Source: Leptoclinus maculatus
Lineage: Eukaryota > Chordata > Actinopteri > Perciformes > Stichaeidae
Direction: 5' to 3'
Assembly (NCBI GenBank): GCA_032191485.1
Contig: JAVDOI010000019.1
Location: forward strand, 4,088,282 to 4,152,281
Length of the DNA stretch: 64,000 bases
The notes under the pieces were generated by a model. It did no database searches. It was not told the DNA's origin and was given only the letters and a program-made list of their open reading frames with translations. Of this stretch, positions 1-11,315 are shown piece by piece (position 1 is the stretch's first letter; every line of letters starts with the position of its first letter). Made by a program: the position numbers and the translations under genes.

Positions 1-1249
1 TTGTTCTGGCCTTAATGTGGCATTATCCAGTATATGGCCTACATCCTTTTACTGCAGAAGCAATTACGTTAGTAGTAGTGTTGGCGTGTTTGTGTGCATA
101 TACTGTATGTGTATACTGTTATTCCCTCACACAGTCAAAAAAGCACATCCAATAAAAACAAATCACAACAGCAAGTGCGGTTTAATACTACAGCAAACGC
201 TCACACTTGCAGCTGCTTTTTTTTTCAGAAATGCAGCAGAAGAGCAACAAGTGTATCCGTTTACAGTGCAGCCACAATCTGGAGCTTACTGTGGTGACAA
301 GTTGCCAGTCCTTGATTCACCAGTTGAATCCCTGTAATGTGAAGCGGTGGCATTAGGGAAGGTTCTGGCTGCATTAGAAGTAATTCAAGAGCAAACATTG
401 AGGCCGATATCAATGCGATTAAATGACACTGGATCATGTGCTGCATAGTGTCCTGTGAATCCCACGAGTTTAGATAGGCTATCTGAACCTGCCACAACCA
501 ATAAAAGCAACTATATAGTGTCGTGGTTACAGCATATAAATACGTTGAATGGTTATTGGAGTAAAAACGTCAAACATGGGGTTTGTAAACGGTTATAACT
601 TCAAACTTGTAAATAAGATGTTTAATGCATTCTGTGCATAATGTGGAGTTTTCAGCACAGAAATCCAGACAATTTACAGTCAGTGCAGCACTTGTTTAAT
701 TATTTCATCACTGATCAATTAATAGATTACCTTCTTTGCTGTTGCCGAGTGCACTCATTGATATTCTGACTGAATATAATGTCAGTTTTAACAATGAAAC
801 TGTCACATTCATTGTTCTGTTCTCGTACGGTAGTTTGATTGAATAATCGTTTTGCTCCGGAAAAAACCTCAAATATGGCAAAACCTACAAATGACTGCTC
901 TACATAGCAGATGGGATTATGCCATTTCGCCCAGTTTGCTGCTCTGTCCTGCACATGTGGCCCAGAGCCCCAGCTGTTGCCAGATGCGTTTCAGTGTCTC
1001 TGTGTAAAGAGAGTGGCAGTGAGTGACCATTCTGCTTTAAACAAACAGACAAACTACTTAAAAAAAAAATCTAAAATCGTTTTAATCCTTTCTCCACTCA
1101 ACTCACCATTATTGCAAACAGCCTTCCTTTTTCTATCTGCTCAACAGTTCTGTGATTGTATCGCTCGGCTTCCCCTCCGTCACCGTAGGCCCACGTCTCC
1201 CCTGTGTGGCAGAAGTGGAGGCTCTTTGGATGGCGGCTTCGTTTTGTAG
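1..1249. other. Unannotated non-coding stretch
   Basis: No gene is supported here. Reading frames on both strands are short (at most 112 codons) and show no recognisable domain. A pyrimidine run ending in TTTCAG at about 216-228 resembles a 3' splice site, but no convincing exon with a donor follows. No repeat family was recognised. Confidence 0.5.
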
Positions 1250-1590
1250 AGATGGAAAAAAGAAAGAAAGAAAATCACCTAGCGAGGACGAGTCAGCCAT
1301 CAATCTTCCTCTCCGGCATTCCTCTGCTCACCCTCTCCTACTCTCCTTCACCATCACTTCCTGCGTGTCTGCTCTCTATCTCTGTCTGCCTGTCTCCCTT
1401 CCTCCCCCCTCTAATCCCATCTTCAGTCAATGCTGGACATGTGTGATGGCCCTCCTTTCTCCTCCATGCCATCCAGCCAGACCAACAGAACCCTCCTCTC
1501 AGCCCTCTCCTTATTACTCCTCTGTCTAGATAGGATCTCCAGGAGGCTTCAAGCCATTGTATTTTCTCTCTCTCCGTCCTTCAGTGACCG
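1250..1590. other. Pyrimidine-rich (C/T) low-complexity block
   Basis: From about 1300 to 1580 the plus strand is strongly enriched in C and T (many TCTCC, CCTCC and TCTGTC words) without a fixed repeat unit. It is probably a decayed CT-rich simple sequence. Overlapping frames here (for example 1152-1529) owe their Ser/Pro/Leu-rich composition to this bias and are not taken as genes. Confidence 0.5.
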
Positions 1591-2394
1591 TCTTTATAGA
1601 ATGGATCCGGATGGGAGATGGCTTAGCTAAAGCCACAGTGGAAATCCTCAACTGATGGTTTCATAAGGGGGGGGGGGGCTATCCTAGCTTAGCGGACACA
1701 TTTGGCGTAATGTCCCTAAAACCCACTGTCGGACAAGACAGACAAGATGTTTGGTTCAACTGTAAGCCAATCAACTGCTTGGAAAAAAAAAAAAAAAACT
1801 GGCCAAGATCCATAAAGATAAAATTGTGGATTAGGTATAAACCTTGTTAAACACTTAAGGGTCTCAAAAACGTGGACTGGGTTACGGCCTCCCATTCGGT
1901 GGCTAATGTCCGTGCACAGAACCTGGGGATCACAGAGGGGCTTTAACCTACCCTGTCAGCCCAAATTAATGAGGTAATTAAAGGCTCAGGTGGAATTAGC
2001 ACTAGACACCTTAAGTGCCCTCGGGGCAGTGAGATAGGCGGGCAGGATGTAAAGCTACAGTATGGCGAGAGGACAGATGTTGCCATAGAAAGCTGTGGTG
2101 AAGAGGAAAGGTCACAACGGACAACTGTTGTTCAGTAGGATGTAACGCGGACTCTAACGAGGTGTTATGGTGACAGGGAAATGATTTAGTTAGAAAAATC
2201 ACTGCAGATTGTTTTCCACTTCAGGTCTATGATGATAAGCGATCAGGTGAACATAAGGAAAATTTAGGAGGCTCTTTTAGGGAGTTTAATGTGATTATAT
2301 TACATAGACTGCTGCAGTCATAAAATCACCCAATTTAAAGCACCCATAAAAGACTCCCTCTGGAATATTATTCAGATGATGGAACCTTAATACT
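1591..2394. other. Unannotated non-coding stretch with G12 and A16 tracts
   Basis: A run of 12 G lies at 1667-1678 and a run of 16 A at 1783-1798. No coding frame, RNA gene or recognised repeat family is visible in the rest. Confidence 0.5.
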
Positions 2395-2455
2395 CGCTCT
2401 ATAGCTCAATGGCTCGTCCCTTTCGCTGGGGTTGTAGGGTTCTCCGTTTCATATT
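2395..2455 (+). repeat. Possible tRNA-derived (SINE-like) fragment
   Basis: TAGCTCAATGG at 2402-2412 matches the RNA polymerase III A box (TRGCNNARYNGG). A B-box-like GGTTCTCC follows from 2438. The gap between boxes is about 25 nt, shorter than in an intact tRNA, and no acceptor stem pairs across the ends. This suggests a decayed tRNA-derived SINE or tRNA pseudogene rather than a functional tRNA. A chance match is possible. Confidence 0.3.
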
Positions 2456-4798
2456 CCGTTCTTCTATCTATTACTTTTGAATAAAAAGAACAAAAGTAAC
2501 TCCACGCATGCATCATCTTCGGTGAATCCCTTGTGCATTAGTAGATCATTTAAATTGTGCGAGGGAATGGCGGACTCCGCCACTTACAATGAAGTCGGCA
2601 TACGTCAAACATTAAATGGCCATTGTTGAGAACCACAAAACAACACAAATAAGGGTTGTGATACTTGCCTATTCAAGGTCTCCATCTTTCCACAGTTATC
2701 TTCCCGCAAGTACGACCAATTGACGATGAAAAAAGTTTTATTAGGGGACAAAACCTCCTCCGATGGAAATCCGTGTTATAGTTGGAGCACTATGGGGGTC
2801 TTTGACACGAAGAGGTTTTTCAGATAAGGCCCTTGACCGAGGCAAATAACTTTACAGGTAGGAACAGAACAGAGATGAGGGGTGTGGGTTGACTCCGCAT
2901 TAGTGTTTGAGTCGGAGACACAGGTGGGATTTTAACCTGCCGTTTTTCGAATTCAAAACACGACGGGGAGCCCCGAGTCGTTTTCTCGGGCAAATGCGTG
3001 AAAGCCTTATTATATTCACAGTGATCGTTTTCTGTCCATCAGGCAAAGCTAATTAGGTTCCCCACTCACACTGTCTCCTCCAGTGTCAGTGGAGTCTCAT
3101 CGGTGAACCACAGTAAAATGAGTGATTATTACAGAGAACATAGCCTGCGGGTGTTCCCATCAATGACATCCACCATCGATGCATTCATTCATGCACGCGT
3201 TCATGCATGTGTCCTCAGAGACGCACTCAGAGATACACATACAGGAGAATTACATTACTATATTGAAAAGTTGACGATCTAAAGTCCAAACTTGTACCAA
3301 CTTAGTCTCAGCTCAAAGTCAATTAAGGTGGAAACCATGATTGGAGTGCAGGGAGAAGCAGCTTACACCGCCCCCATTCATTTGGAAATCTACACTGTGG
3401 GTGTACCGGTGAGGAATTGTATTCTTCGAATCTAGCCTACCCATCATTGGCCTTAATAATTTCATGATTTCCTTTTTTTTTTTTTTTTAACCTTTATAAA
3501 TGTTTCTAAAAATCAAAATACATGGCAAATTTAGTTAAGTTCTGGGCCTTCCCCTTGATGCCATAATAAGTCTTGTCAAACGTCTGTAGCAATACATTTC
3601 CTAGCTTCCAACAGTGCAAGATCAATATATATATATTTTGTCATATGAACTCCAACTATCTTGCCTAGTAGCAGCTAATCAACAAAGACGAGGAAGTAGC
3701 CAAATAGCATAACAACAGATTCCTCAAAAGAAGGTTAGAAGGTCCCAGGATCGAAACGTATGAAAACCACTGCCTCATAAAAATGACATTACAGCACTCG
3801 TCTCTGCATCTTCTCTGGGCTATACTGTAATATATTATACATTATGTAAAATAATTAATTATCAACTGTTATGTTTTAATTAAAGTTTAGGAAGATGCTT
3901 GAATTCAAAATATACACCTTGAAAAATGCTTGATTTTCAACAAAATCTGGTGTTTCATCTACTCATGTAAACCAAAGAACTTTTAATATTTCAGATTCAG
4001 AGCAGAGCTAGATTGACTGACATGGGTGCTGAAATGAAAAGGGGTTATTTTTCCGTTCCATTTTTCATGCACTATAGAGTCTCCACCAAAAGAAGCCTGT
4101 TAATTGACTATTACACATGATAATGAACGGATAAAAAACAAAGCAAATCCTCTTTCCCACCACACATTCACAGCCTGTGTCTGCATGGGGAAAACACTAA
4201 CGTTTTGAACCTAAGTTGAAACATTGTGTTGTATCCAATCGGTGATTCAGCCCTGCGATAATCTGGCCACCCGTCCAGGGTGAACCCAAGTTAAAGATAA
4301 GCAATATATGAACTTAATGATTCATTAAAATAAGGAAAGTTATTTTTACTTGCCATTCATCGTATGATAAATCCTCTGTTGATCCCTCACTCTGGAAATA
4401 AGCAAGCATTAAATAAGTACGAGTAAAAGTTAATCTGAACAGCTGGTAAAATAAACAGTGACAATATACATTGATTGCTGGGGGTGTAAACTATATTTTT
4501 CGCAATTGCATTTATGGTAACAATTTAGATGTGATGATAAAGGACATGATTTACATCTAAAGGTGCGAATGGTAGGAGTACAAAATAGACTTGTCAGAAA
4601 GGGTACGGTATTGCACTTGCATACGATATAGCGGCAAACTCTCCTGCAGGGGTTGCGGTTGCTGCTGCTGTTGTGGTGATTGTCCTTACAGTGTGTCCTC
4701 TGGTGTCAGTCAATAGTTTGGTTCCAGCAGGTTTGACTCTTCTCCTCTAACACATGACAAGAGACCCGTCGTGCACCCTGTTGGACTGGCTCCCTTCC
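2456..4798. other. Unannotated non-coding stretch
   Basis: No gene found. Small items: a near-perfect palindrome at 2568-2582 (7-bp arms TGGCGGA/TCCGCCA around one base), ATGCA-rich sequence at about 3178-3212, T16 at 3473-3488 and a short AT run at about 3626-3638. Frames are unusually short in this stretch, which argues against exons. Confidence 0.5.

Positions 4799-4825
<27 letters not shown>
4799..4825. repeat. (CT)n microsatellite
   Basis: Uninterrupted CT dinucleotide repeat of 27 bp, followed by a degenerate CT-rich tail to about 4860. Frames on both strands across it are Ser/Leu- or Arg/Glu-repeat artefacts. Confidence 0.95.
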
Positions 4826-4832
<7 letters not shown>

Positions 4833-5226
4833 CTCTCCTCTCCTCACTCTTGTCTCTCGTCCCGGGGTTATCCACATATGACACCTGCCAGGGCAACACT
4901 GTGGAAGGAATTTCATTCTCACCCGCAGACACGACACCCTCTCGTTTCCCACCTGCGCACTTAAAATTTGAGTGTTTACACGCATCCACGACCTCTTGAC
5001 CGTCCGAAAGTCCAAATCCACAAAAACATGATTCAAATGTCAGAGAGAGCAATGAAACTAGACCGGTGTGAGACCACCAAGCAGAGGCTCGTTTTTATTT
5101 GTTTAGTGGGAACTTCTGTCTTAAACCCACTTTTTGTCATTCTGGCCTGCCCGTGTTTCAGAAATGTCCGGGTCGAGGCCCCGGTGCACAGGTGAATTTG
5201 TTGTAAGTGACATTTTCTGCAGGAGG

Positions 5227-5273
5227 TTTTTTCTTCTTCTTTTTTTTCTTCTTCTTCTTCTTCTTTTTTTTTC
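5227..5273. repeat. (TTC)n / poly-T microsatellite
   Basis: Impure TTC trinucleotide repeat interleaved with T runs, ending in TTTTTTTTCAG. The end resembles a splice acceptor, but no exon-like sequence follows. Confidence 0.9.
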
Positions 5274-5282
5274 AGGCTCAGT

Positions 5283-5470
5283 GAACTGAGGGAAAATGAC
5301 ATTTAATTACAGGAGAGCAGTCACGCAGTTCGGCTAATTACGATCCCGGGAGTTCAGTCATCATATCTAATTAACTTTCACTTTCATGAAAGCTTAATGC
5401 AGCACCGTAGCTAGGCGCTGCATGTGCCACACTTCAGGAATATTGACAACTCTTTGGAAATTAATTTCAA
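5283..5470. promoter_or_regulatory. Candidate homeodomain-site cluster (three TAATTA)
   Basis: Three perfect TAATTA palindromes occur at 5304-5309, 5335-5340 and 5368-5373, with start-to-start spacings of 31 and 33 bp (about three helical turns). A CTTAATG follows at about 5393. TAATTA is the core bound by many homeodomain proteins. The patch is not simple repeat. It could be a conserved enhancer element, but only comparison with other fish can show that. Confidence 0.3.
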
Positions 5471-5483
5471 AATAATTTGCACG

Positions 5484-5485
<2 letters not shown>

Positions 5486-5517
<32 letters not shown>
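5486..5517. repeat. (CT)n microsatellite
   Basis: Uninterrupted CT repeat of 32 bp, followed by ATCTCTCTC. It is about 660 bp from the similar CT array at 4799. Confidence 0.95.
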
Positions 5518-5526
<9 letters not shown>

Positions 5527-5529
5527 GGT

Positions 5530-6607
5530 CAGTAGAGTTGTTTTTTAAACCTTTATCTTACCTTTGATGTTTGTTTTATTTATGAGACTACCGAATATAT
5601 TCATAATTGATCTAACCCTGCATTATGCTTAACTAGAAATGAATATAATCAATCACTCGGATGGCGGTGGCAATTCATAGCCTTATTGATTGTTAAAAAG
5701 CATGCTGCATAGTCTGATTCACATTCATTATGACACTCAGAGGACAATCAATTAATTATTGTGCTTGCCCTTGACCACATTGTTAGTGTGCTTACTGTGG
5801 CGTAATCCTCGAAGTGCATTTGTTGATCTTGTCATTTTTCATAGATGCAGTGAATCAGACTTGAAGACCTACATCTGGCCTGTTTTGTACAGTTCTTTGT
5901 TATTAGTTTGTTTATACCAAATTTGTATACATAACTTTAATGTTAATGCTGCAATGCATACTTAAACACCTTAGTTATATGTATGTAGTTCAAAAGCAAC
6001 CCATTGTAAAACTACCACATTGCCACACAATTTAGAGTAATACAACGTGACCTCTACTCGAAGAGCCCCTTCTGTATCCATTTGTTGTTGAGCAGGTCGT
6101 ATGTGTCCTGCTTTATATTATACTGATGTTGTTCAAGGATTGTGTGTGTCTCTCACTGAGACCGGATATCGCACCAGAGCAGAAACCAGAGTGCTAATTG
6201 GTGGCTTGAAATCCCGTCAATGTAGCCTGAGCTCTGTAAAGGTCATCTCCACTCATGAAATGGAGTGCTCACTTTATTTTTTTTTATTAACAGGGATGAC
6301 AGACTTGGCCTAGAAAATCAAAGGAAAGAAAATTGTACCTAAGTATTGTAGCCCATGGCCCTGTCGAAGCCACAAGGGTTAGTTTTTAGTTGCTTGAATA
6401 AGCATCAACATCGAATGGCTCGTAATAACTATCGGGTCAGAAAAGAAAATGTAAAGGAAACATTTTTGGGAAAGGGTCAAATAAATACAACCTAAGTCAT
6501 TTAACTTCACCTGACTTTAATGAATGATTTTAGGTAAGAAATAGGGGGCATTGTGCCGATCACACAAACACTACATCAAGTGATCTTTTTGCAAAAAAGC
6601 TCAAAAG
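5530..6607. other. Unannotated non-coding stretch
   Basis: AT-rich DNA without a convincing exon or recognised repeat. The frames at 5759-5965 and 6101-6313 are short and unremarkable. Confidence 0.5.
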
Positions 6608-6865
6608 AGATGGTTAGCTTAGCATAAACAGTTAGCCTGTCAAAAGGCTCAGTTTACAAGGGACAATTGATCATTTTATGGTAGGTTATGTGTTGGACGA
6701 TTTATTGGCTTGTACCTGCCAGGTGACCGGTGTATAGGTTACCTATGAGCAGAGCCAGGCTAGCTAGTTTCCCCGTTTTGAGTCGTTATGCTAAGCTGAG
6801 TGGTGTTGATCTTCTCATCTAACTCTCGGCAAGGATTTGAATAAGCGTATCTATCTTTTCCTTTT
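6608..6865 (+). mobile_element. Fold-back 'GTTAGCTTAGCATAA' repeat, copy 1
   Basis: Begins with GGTTAGCTTAGCATAA and ends with an inverted counterpart (GAGCCAGGCTAGC ... TTATGCTAAGCTGA), then CTTCTCATCTAACTCTCGGC and AATAAGCGTAT. I recognise this order of words as an abundant percomorph interspersed repeat with long fold-back ends, probably a non-autonomous DNA element. The middle (GTTATGTGTTGGACGATTTA) also fits that family. The copy is diverged and internally shortened. It codes for nothing. Confidence 0.65.
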
Positions 6866-7039
6866 AAATATGAAGCTACAAGGAGACGGTTAGCTTAGCC
6901 GTAGGTAAACCCAACCTCTGGAGAGTCTCCGGGCTAGCTGTTACCCTGTGTTTCTAGCTGTTATGCTAACCCAAGCTAAATGACTGGTAGCTGTAGCTTC
7001 ACAAATATGAGAAAGACTTGGATGATTACTCCTTTGAAA
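6866..7039 (+). mobile_element. Fold-back 'GTTAGCTTAGCATAA' repeat, copy 2
   Basis: Starts directly after copy 1 with AAATATGAAGCTACA and GGTTAGCTTAGCC. It then has a reversed half (CTAGCTGTTACC ... GTTATGCTAACC) and GTAGCTGTAGCTTCA-like sequence, ending near ACTCCTTTGAA. It is shorter than copy 1 and lacks the central part. The abutting placement suggests insertion into or next to copy 1, or an internal rearrangement. Confidence 0.6.
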
Positions 7040-7400
7040 AACAAAAAAGGCTGCACGTGGCTTTAAAAAACACATAGCTTGTGTTGTATTCAAACAAACA
7101 CCCACCACCTCAGAGCCGCCGGGTTATAATGATGACACAACATGCCAAGCACATAGTTGTGATTTAGCATTACACTTAACAGAGGCCCCTTTACTTCCCC
7201 GGCCCCCCTCGCGCAGCAGAGACGTGACAAATGTTAGTGGCCTGCCATAATGCTGCAGACATCAGCGAACCCCACAAGGAGGATTAATGCCTCGTCTGGC
7301 TTTTATTACGCTGTCCTGCCGTCCTTCGCGGGTTGGCCATTCATCCTTGTAAGATGTCCATATCTGCTCTCAGTGTGGGCGAATACGTGTGTATCTACTT
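7040..7400. other. Unannotated non-coding stretch
   Basis: Nothing recognisable. The frame at 7250-7504 reads into the neighbouring GT and ATGT microsatellites and is an artefact. Confidence 0.5.
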
Positions 7401-7416
7401 GTGTGTGTGTGTGTGT
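7401..7416. repeat. (GT)8 microsatellite
   Basis: Sixteen bases of uninterrupted GT, 18 bp before a tetranucleotide array. Confidence 0.9.
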
Positions 7417-7434
7417 ACCTGCATTTGCATGTGT

Positions 7435-7478
7435 TATGTATGTATGTATGTATGTATGTATGTATGTATGTATGTATG
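7435..7478. repeat. (TATG)11 microsatellite
   Basis: Perfect tetranucleotide repeat of 44 bp. It produces Met-Tyr-Val-Cys repeats in translated frames, which should not be read as protein. Confidence 0.95.
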
Positions 7479-7479
7479 A

Positions 7480-8527
7480 AAGTGCTTGCTTGCTGCCTGT
7501 GTGAAATCTTAAAAGTTTATCCCAGAGGGGGGTTAAATCACTTGTCCAGTACCGTGCTCTCCAGGGCCATGTCTGGCTTGTCTTATCAATCTATCGACGT
7601 GGCACCTGCGCTGTCGGTTGCGGTAGGAGCCCAATGCAGTAGACGTCCCGGGCCCCACCGCAGAGGAATACTAATGTGGATGCAGATAGCTTTTGGTTTG
7701 GCCACCTCAGCAGACATTGATCCCCCTGCGGACTTCTATGGTGGTGACAGATGGACTGTCACCTCTGAATGAGAGGAGATTGGGACACGTCCCCTCACAT
7801 CTCCCTCAGCAGGGTTCATTCACTGCCTACCGTTCTGTTCTGTTCATCCGCCCTGTCTTTTCTCTCCTCATGCCCCTGTGTCCACACTCATTCCTCGTCT
7901 TCCTCTCTTCTCGCTACACACCTACAGTTAGAAAGTCTGTGTCCCATCACAGAAAGGTTGCAGGTTAAATCGCTGCAGCTGCCAACCGTCATTTACAGAC
8001 ACCATGCCTCTAAGCCTATTTGAGATGTTCCCGGAGATCAAATACATAAAGTCACGGAGGGAACATTTTCAACTAAATATAAATTGACTGGCTTTCTTCA
8101 TTTAATAAAGAAAACGACGGGAGGCAGAGTTCGTTTGTGCTGTTGACGCATGCACCGAGTCCTCTCTCTGTCACTCGAGAGGCAGACCGTGTGATAGAGA
8201 GGTTCAGAGCGTGAGGAAGTTCACGATGAAGGTGTTTATAATGCAGTTTCAGTGTGAGCGAATGTGTGCCACTGACTTAAAGATGTGTGTGTAAGTAGTT
8301 AAGTGCAAAGAACAATTCAATGTACCACTGTGAGGATACAAAAAAAGACTCTTTGCTGATTCATAAAACACAATGTTTGCTGCTTTAAATCTTGACTAGA
8401 TTTAAAATTATATCAGACCCAAATAATTTAAAGCAGAGTGTATGAACATGTCCTTGTGTGACAGAAAATGTGTCTGCAACTATTTTGATCATCTGTTGAA
8501 TATTGGTAACAAGATGAATATTGGATG
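7480..8527. other. Unannotated non-coding stretch
   Basis: No gene supported. At 7955-7975 a B-box-like GGTTGCAGGTTAAATC is seen without a matching A box. The rest shows no recognised repeat. Confidence 0.5.
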
Positions 8528-8592
8528 CTTCAACCTTCTCAAATGTGAGGACGCCACTTGGGGTTCAGGGAAATTGTGATGGTATTCTTTTG
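8528..8592 (+). mobile_element. Scrap of the 'AGCTGAAACAATTAG' repeat
   Basis: CCTTCTCAAATGTGAGGAC joined to ACTTGGGGTTCAGGGAAATT and GTGATGG. These are two internal segments of the same repeat family seen in longer form at 22995-23481 (which has CAAATGTGAGG and CACCTTGGATCTGGGAAA), with the DNA between them deleted. Too short to show ends. Confidence 0.5.
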
Positions 8593-9647
8593 TGCAATAC
8601 CAAATGACGTATTGAAGAATAGGGAACACACTTGTCTGATTCATTAATAATTCAAATAGTCATTACCTTGGTAAAAATAATAACAAAATGAAACCACTTT
8701 GGAATCCATCCAGACGGCTGAAGATATCTCAAATGCTTATTCATTTGAAAAACGTAATCTAACCCATAAAGTCTATCCCCATAATAAAAGTAAACTGAAT
8801 CACCCTCAGGTATTTTCACCTGTCGAACGGTTTTGTCTCTCATCGAAGCACCTCTCCTCTCCAAATCCCACTTATCAGCCACCAGGCGCCTCAGTCTCAT
8901 TGAGAGGAGCTATGCAAATGACTGTGAAGGAAAGGCCAGATCTAATCTTAAGGTTTATTCTAATTAAAAGCGATTTACTTTCCCCCGCCATTCCCTGAGA
9001 GGGAAGCTTAATGTCCTGTTCTCAAAGGAAATGGCATCCTCTAACTCAATTAGGTAGGAGAAGATGCACTTGGGTAAAGTTTACTCTGGATGGTACTGCT
9101 TAACATGCAGCATAGGAGCACGCAGTGAAACCTTTAGACTCGCACAAGGGAAGGACAGAGAAAAGTCAAGGTTAAGGATCGCCCGATCGGTTCCACCTTG
9201 TGTTTGTATGGGGAGAATCTGACTTTAATGTGTTTTTGGTCACAGGCAAACATAACCGCAGAGTTCTGTTAAAGCTTCACATCCATTATTGTTTTTTTGG
9301 ATCCCTGCAATCCATCAAAAACTGTGTTTCTTATAAGAATTTCAACTTTTAGCTGGTTTACTTTTAACTCCTTTTTCTTCTTTTTATTTTTCCCAAAGAG
9401 AGGTGGTGACAAAAAATGTCTGCTTAAACAAGTTTGATGATTTAATTGAAACAATTGCTGCTTGACGGATTGGATCGTGCGCCAAGATGAGAAATGGAAC
9501 TTAAAAACTTCACAATGTATTTATGCTCAGTGAATACTGAAATTAGATTTAGAAAGTGTCTTTCAGATGTTTTCATCTAATATTTCACTGGAAACTGAAC
9601 TACAATCAGCCCTTCAAACAACTGTACAGTCCCGGAGACCACTGTAA
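8593..9647. other. Unannotated stretch with an octamer-containing island
   Basis: No gene. The stretch 8890-9130 is free of simple repeats, contains a perfect POU octamer ATGCAAAT at 8912-8919 and several TAAT cores, and could be a conserved non-coding element. This is inference from motif content only. Confidence 0.35.
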
Positions 9648-9680
9648 TAGCAATAAAATAGCAATAAAATAGCAATAAAA
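9648..9680 (+). repeat. 11-bp tandem repeat, three units
   Basis: Three exact consecutive copies of TAGCAATAAAA. Confidence 0.9.
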
Positions 9681-9794
9681 TCCATTACTGTAGAATATCT
9701 ATAAGAACAAGAGCATAGGTTTGGTTTTAACATTAGTGGGGACTTTGTGTTTTGCCTGATGACCAACATGAACAGTTGTCTGTCTCTTAATAAT

Positions 9795-9826
9795 AACTAT
9801 TATTATTATCAATAATAATAATAGTT
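9795..9826. repeat. Perfect AT-rich hairpin (15-bp arms)
   Basis: AACTATTATTATTAT at 9795-9809 is followed after two bases by its exact reverse complement at 9812-9826. The arms consist largely of ATT/AAT triplets, so this is a head-to-head trinucleotide repeat that could extrude as a cruciform. Confidence 0.85.
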
Positions 9827-9829
9827 TTT

Positions 9830-10362
9830 AACCTGTAGGTAATGAAGCATTGCATTTTAAGCATTAAGACTCTTTTATGGTGCTGTTTGCCTGAATAATT
9901 CATTAGAATTATAAGTTGATTGCATGAGAACTTCTGAGTAGTTTGCTTGGAACGGATAAATAAATGTGTGTTGTTTTGGTGACTCTCAATTCTGACATTT
10001 GAATTGCATTGCCGTGTGCCCTCATCGCTCTTTATTTGCTTTCAAAAATGCAGTTACATAAACTTGAGTTTTTAAATAATTATGTGATCCAACATCTCCG
10101 CCGCAACTGTCCATTTTCTCTGAAGCACCAACCCGGAGATTTTGTTTTTCAGTTCACACTGTTTTTAAAATAAATAAATAAATTAACCCTAACAGAGCTG
10201 ATGCTGTCATGCTCTGTAGTCTCACTGATCCTGGCCAATAGCTGCTGGTAGAAGGACAAAACTATCGATTCATTTGACGCTGAATTAAAAGGACGTGGAA
10301 CCTACAGGAAATAACTTTGAGATGCAAAAACTTTTATTGTGATTTTGTGTGTGACTGAGTGA
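9830..10362. other. Unannotated non-coding stretch
   Basis: AT-rich. A short AAAT array (TAAATAAATAAATAAATT) lies at about 10167-10185. No coding or RNA gene signal. Confidence 0.5.
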
Positions 10363-10378
10363 GTGTGTGTGTGTGTGT
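10363..10378. repeat. (GT)8 microsatellite
   Basis: Uninterrupted GT repeat of 16 bp. Confidence 0.9.
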
Positions 10379-10522
10379 CCGAGAGCAGACGTTTTGGTAG
10401 CTCATGTTACGCTCACCTATGCCTGGAAAGCATTCATGTCAGTCATGGCCATCAGATGACATTAACATGTTGGATGAGTGAGCATGCTCAGCGTGATCCA
10501 GATGAAAGCTGGCATTTGCTTA

Positions 10523-10539
10523 GTGTGTGTGTGTGTGTG
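10523..10539. repeat. (GT)8 microsatellite
   Basis: Second GT run, 145 bp after the previous one, in the same orientation. Confidence 0.9.
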
Positions 10540-11315
10540 GGATGTTGTCATGGCAATGGTTTACCTGCATCTTATATGGCGCAGGTATGTTGAAGTGAAG
10601 TATCTGGAGCACACCAGTGAAAAGCGATGGAAAAAAATGGAAAAAACTCAGTAAATAAACATTTTTAATAACATGAATTGAAAAAATATTATTAAAAGAA
10701 CAACCAATGGTCATAAACAAAGAAAACAAATACATAATATGCAGGATTATGATAGCAAAAGTAAAGTGTGGATATGCGACAGAACAGCAGTTGGTTGTCT
10801 TCTTGTGGTATTTTATTACACTCTGCTACTGTAACTTCTATTGATAAACAAGCAGTTACAAATTCAATTTTGAAATATCTTTTGTGCAGAAAGTGCACTG
10901 CTTAGATTTGCTTTGGTGAATCATTATTACCCGTTTTATCAGCCTGCAGTCACTGAATATTAATAACTGTATTTTCATTCAAATGTCTAAAACATCATAC
11001 TTAGATAATAATTTCAACACATGGAATGACATTTGATTTATCATTTTGACAACTGTTTGTAATCAGAAAATGTTTAGTTCTGTTAAAAGAAATGAAAATA
11101 TTAAAATGACTAGCGTAACCATTATTGGAAATTTAACCTTCATCATACCTTTTTTTGTTTTGCATTTATATCTTTCTGTTCAGTAAATCCCCTGAAGCTA
11201 GCCTATTTCAAAAATAACCCCCCAAAAATATGATTACCTTTGAACGTGGGTTTTAATCCCCTAAAAACATAATAGACACCTAAGAAGGCATTTAAACTGT
11301 AGAACCCCCAGGCGG
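10540..11315. other. Unannotated AT-rich stretch
   Basis: No gene, simple repeat or recognised mobile element. Stop codons are frequent in all frames. Confidence 0.5.

Noticed and set aside
216..260. Splice-acceptor-like TTTTTTTTTCAG
   Set aside because: No downstream frame with donor or protein similarity. Pyrimidine runs ending in CAG are common by chance.
2940..2995. GC-rich CGGGGAGCCCCG followed by a T run as a terminator
   Set aside because: Bacterial-type terminators are not expected in this genome, and no transcript ends nearby.
7950..7985. B-box-like GGTTGCAGGTTAAATC as a tRNA or SINE
   Set aside because: No A box at the right distance and no stem pairing.
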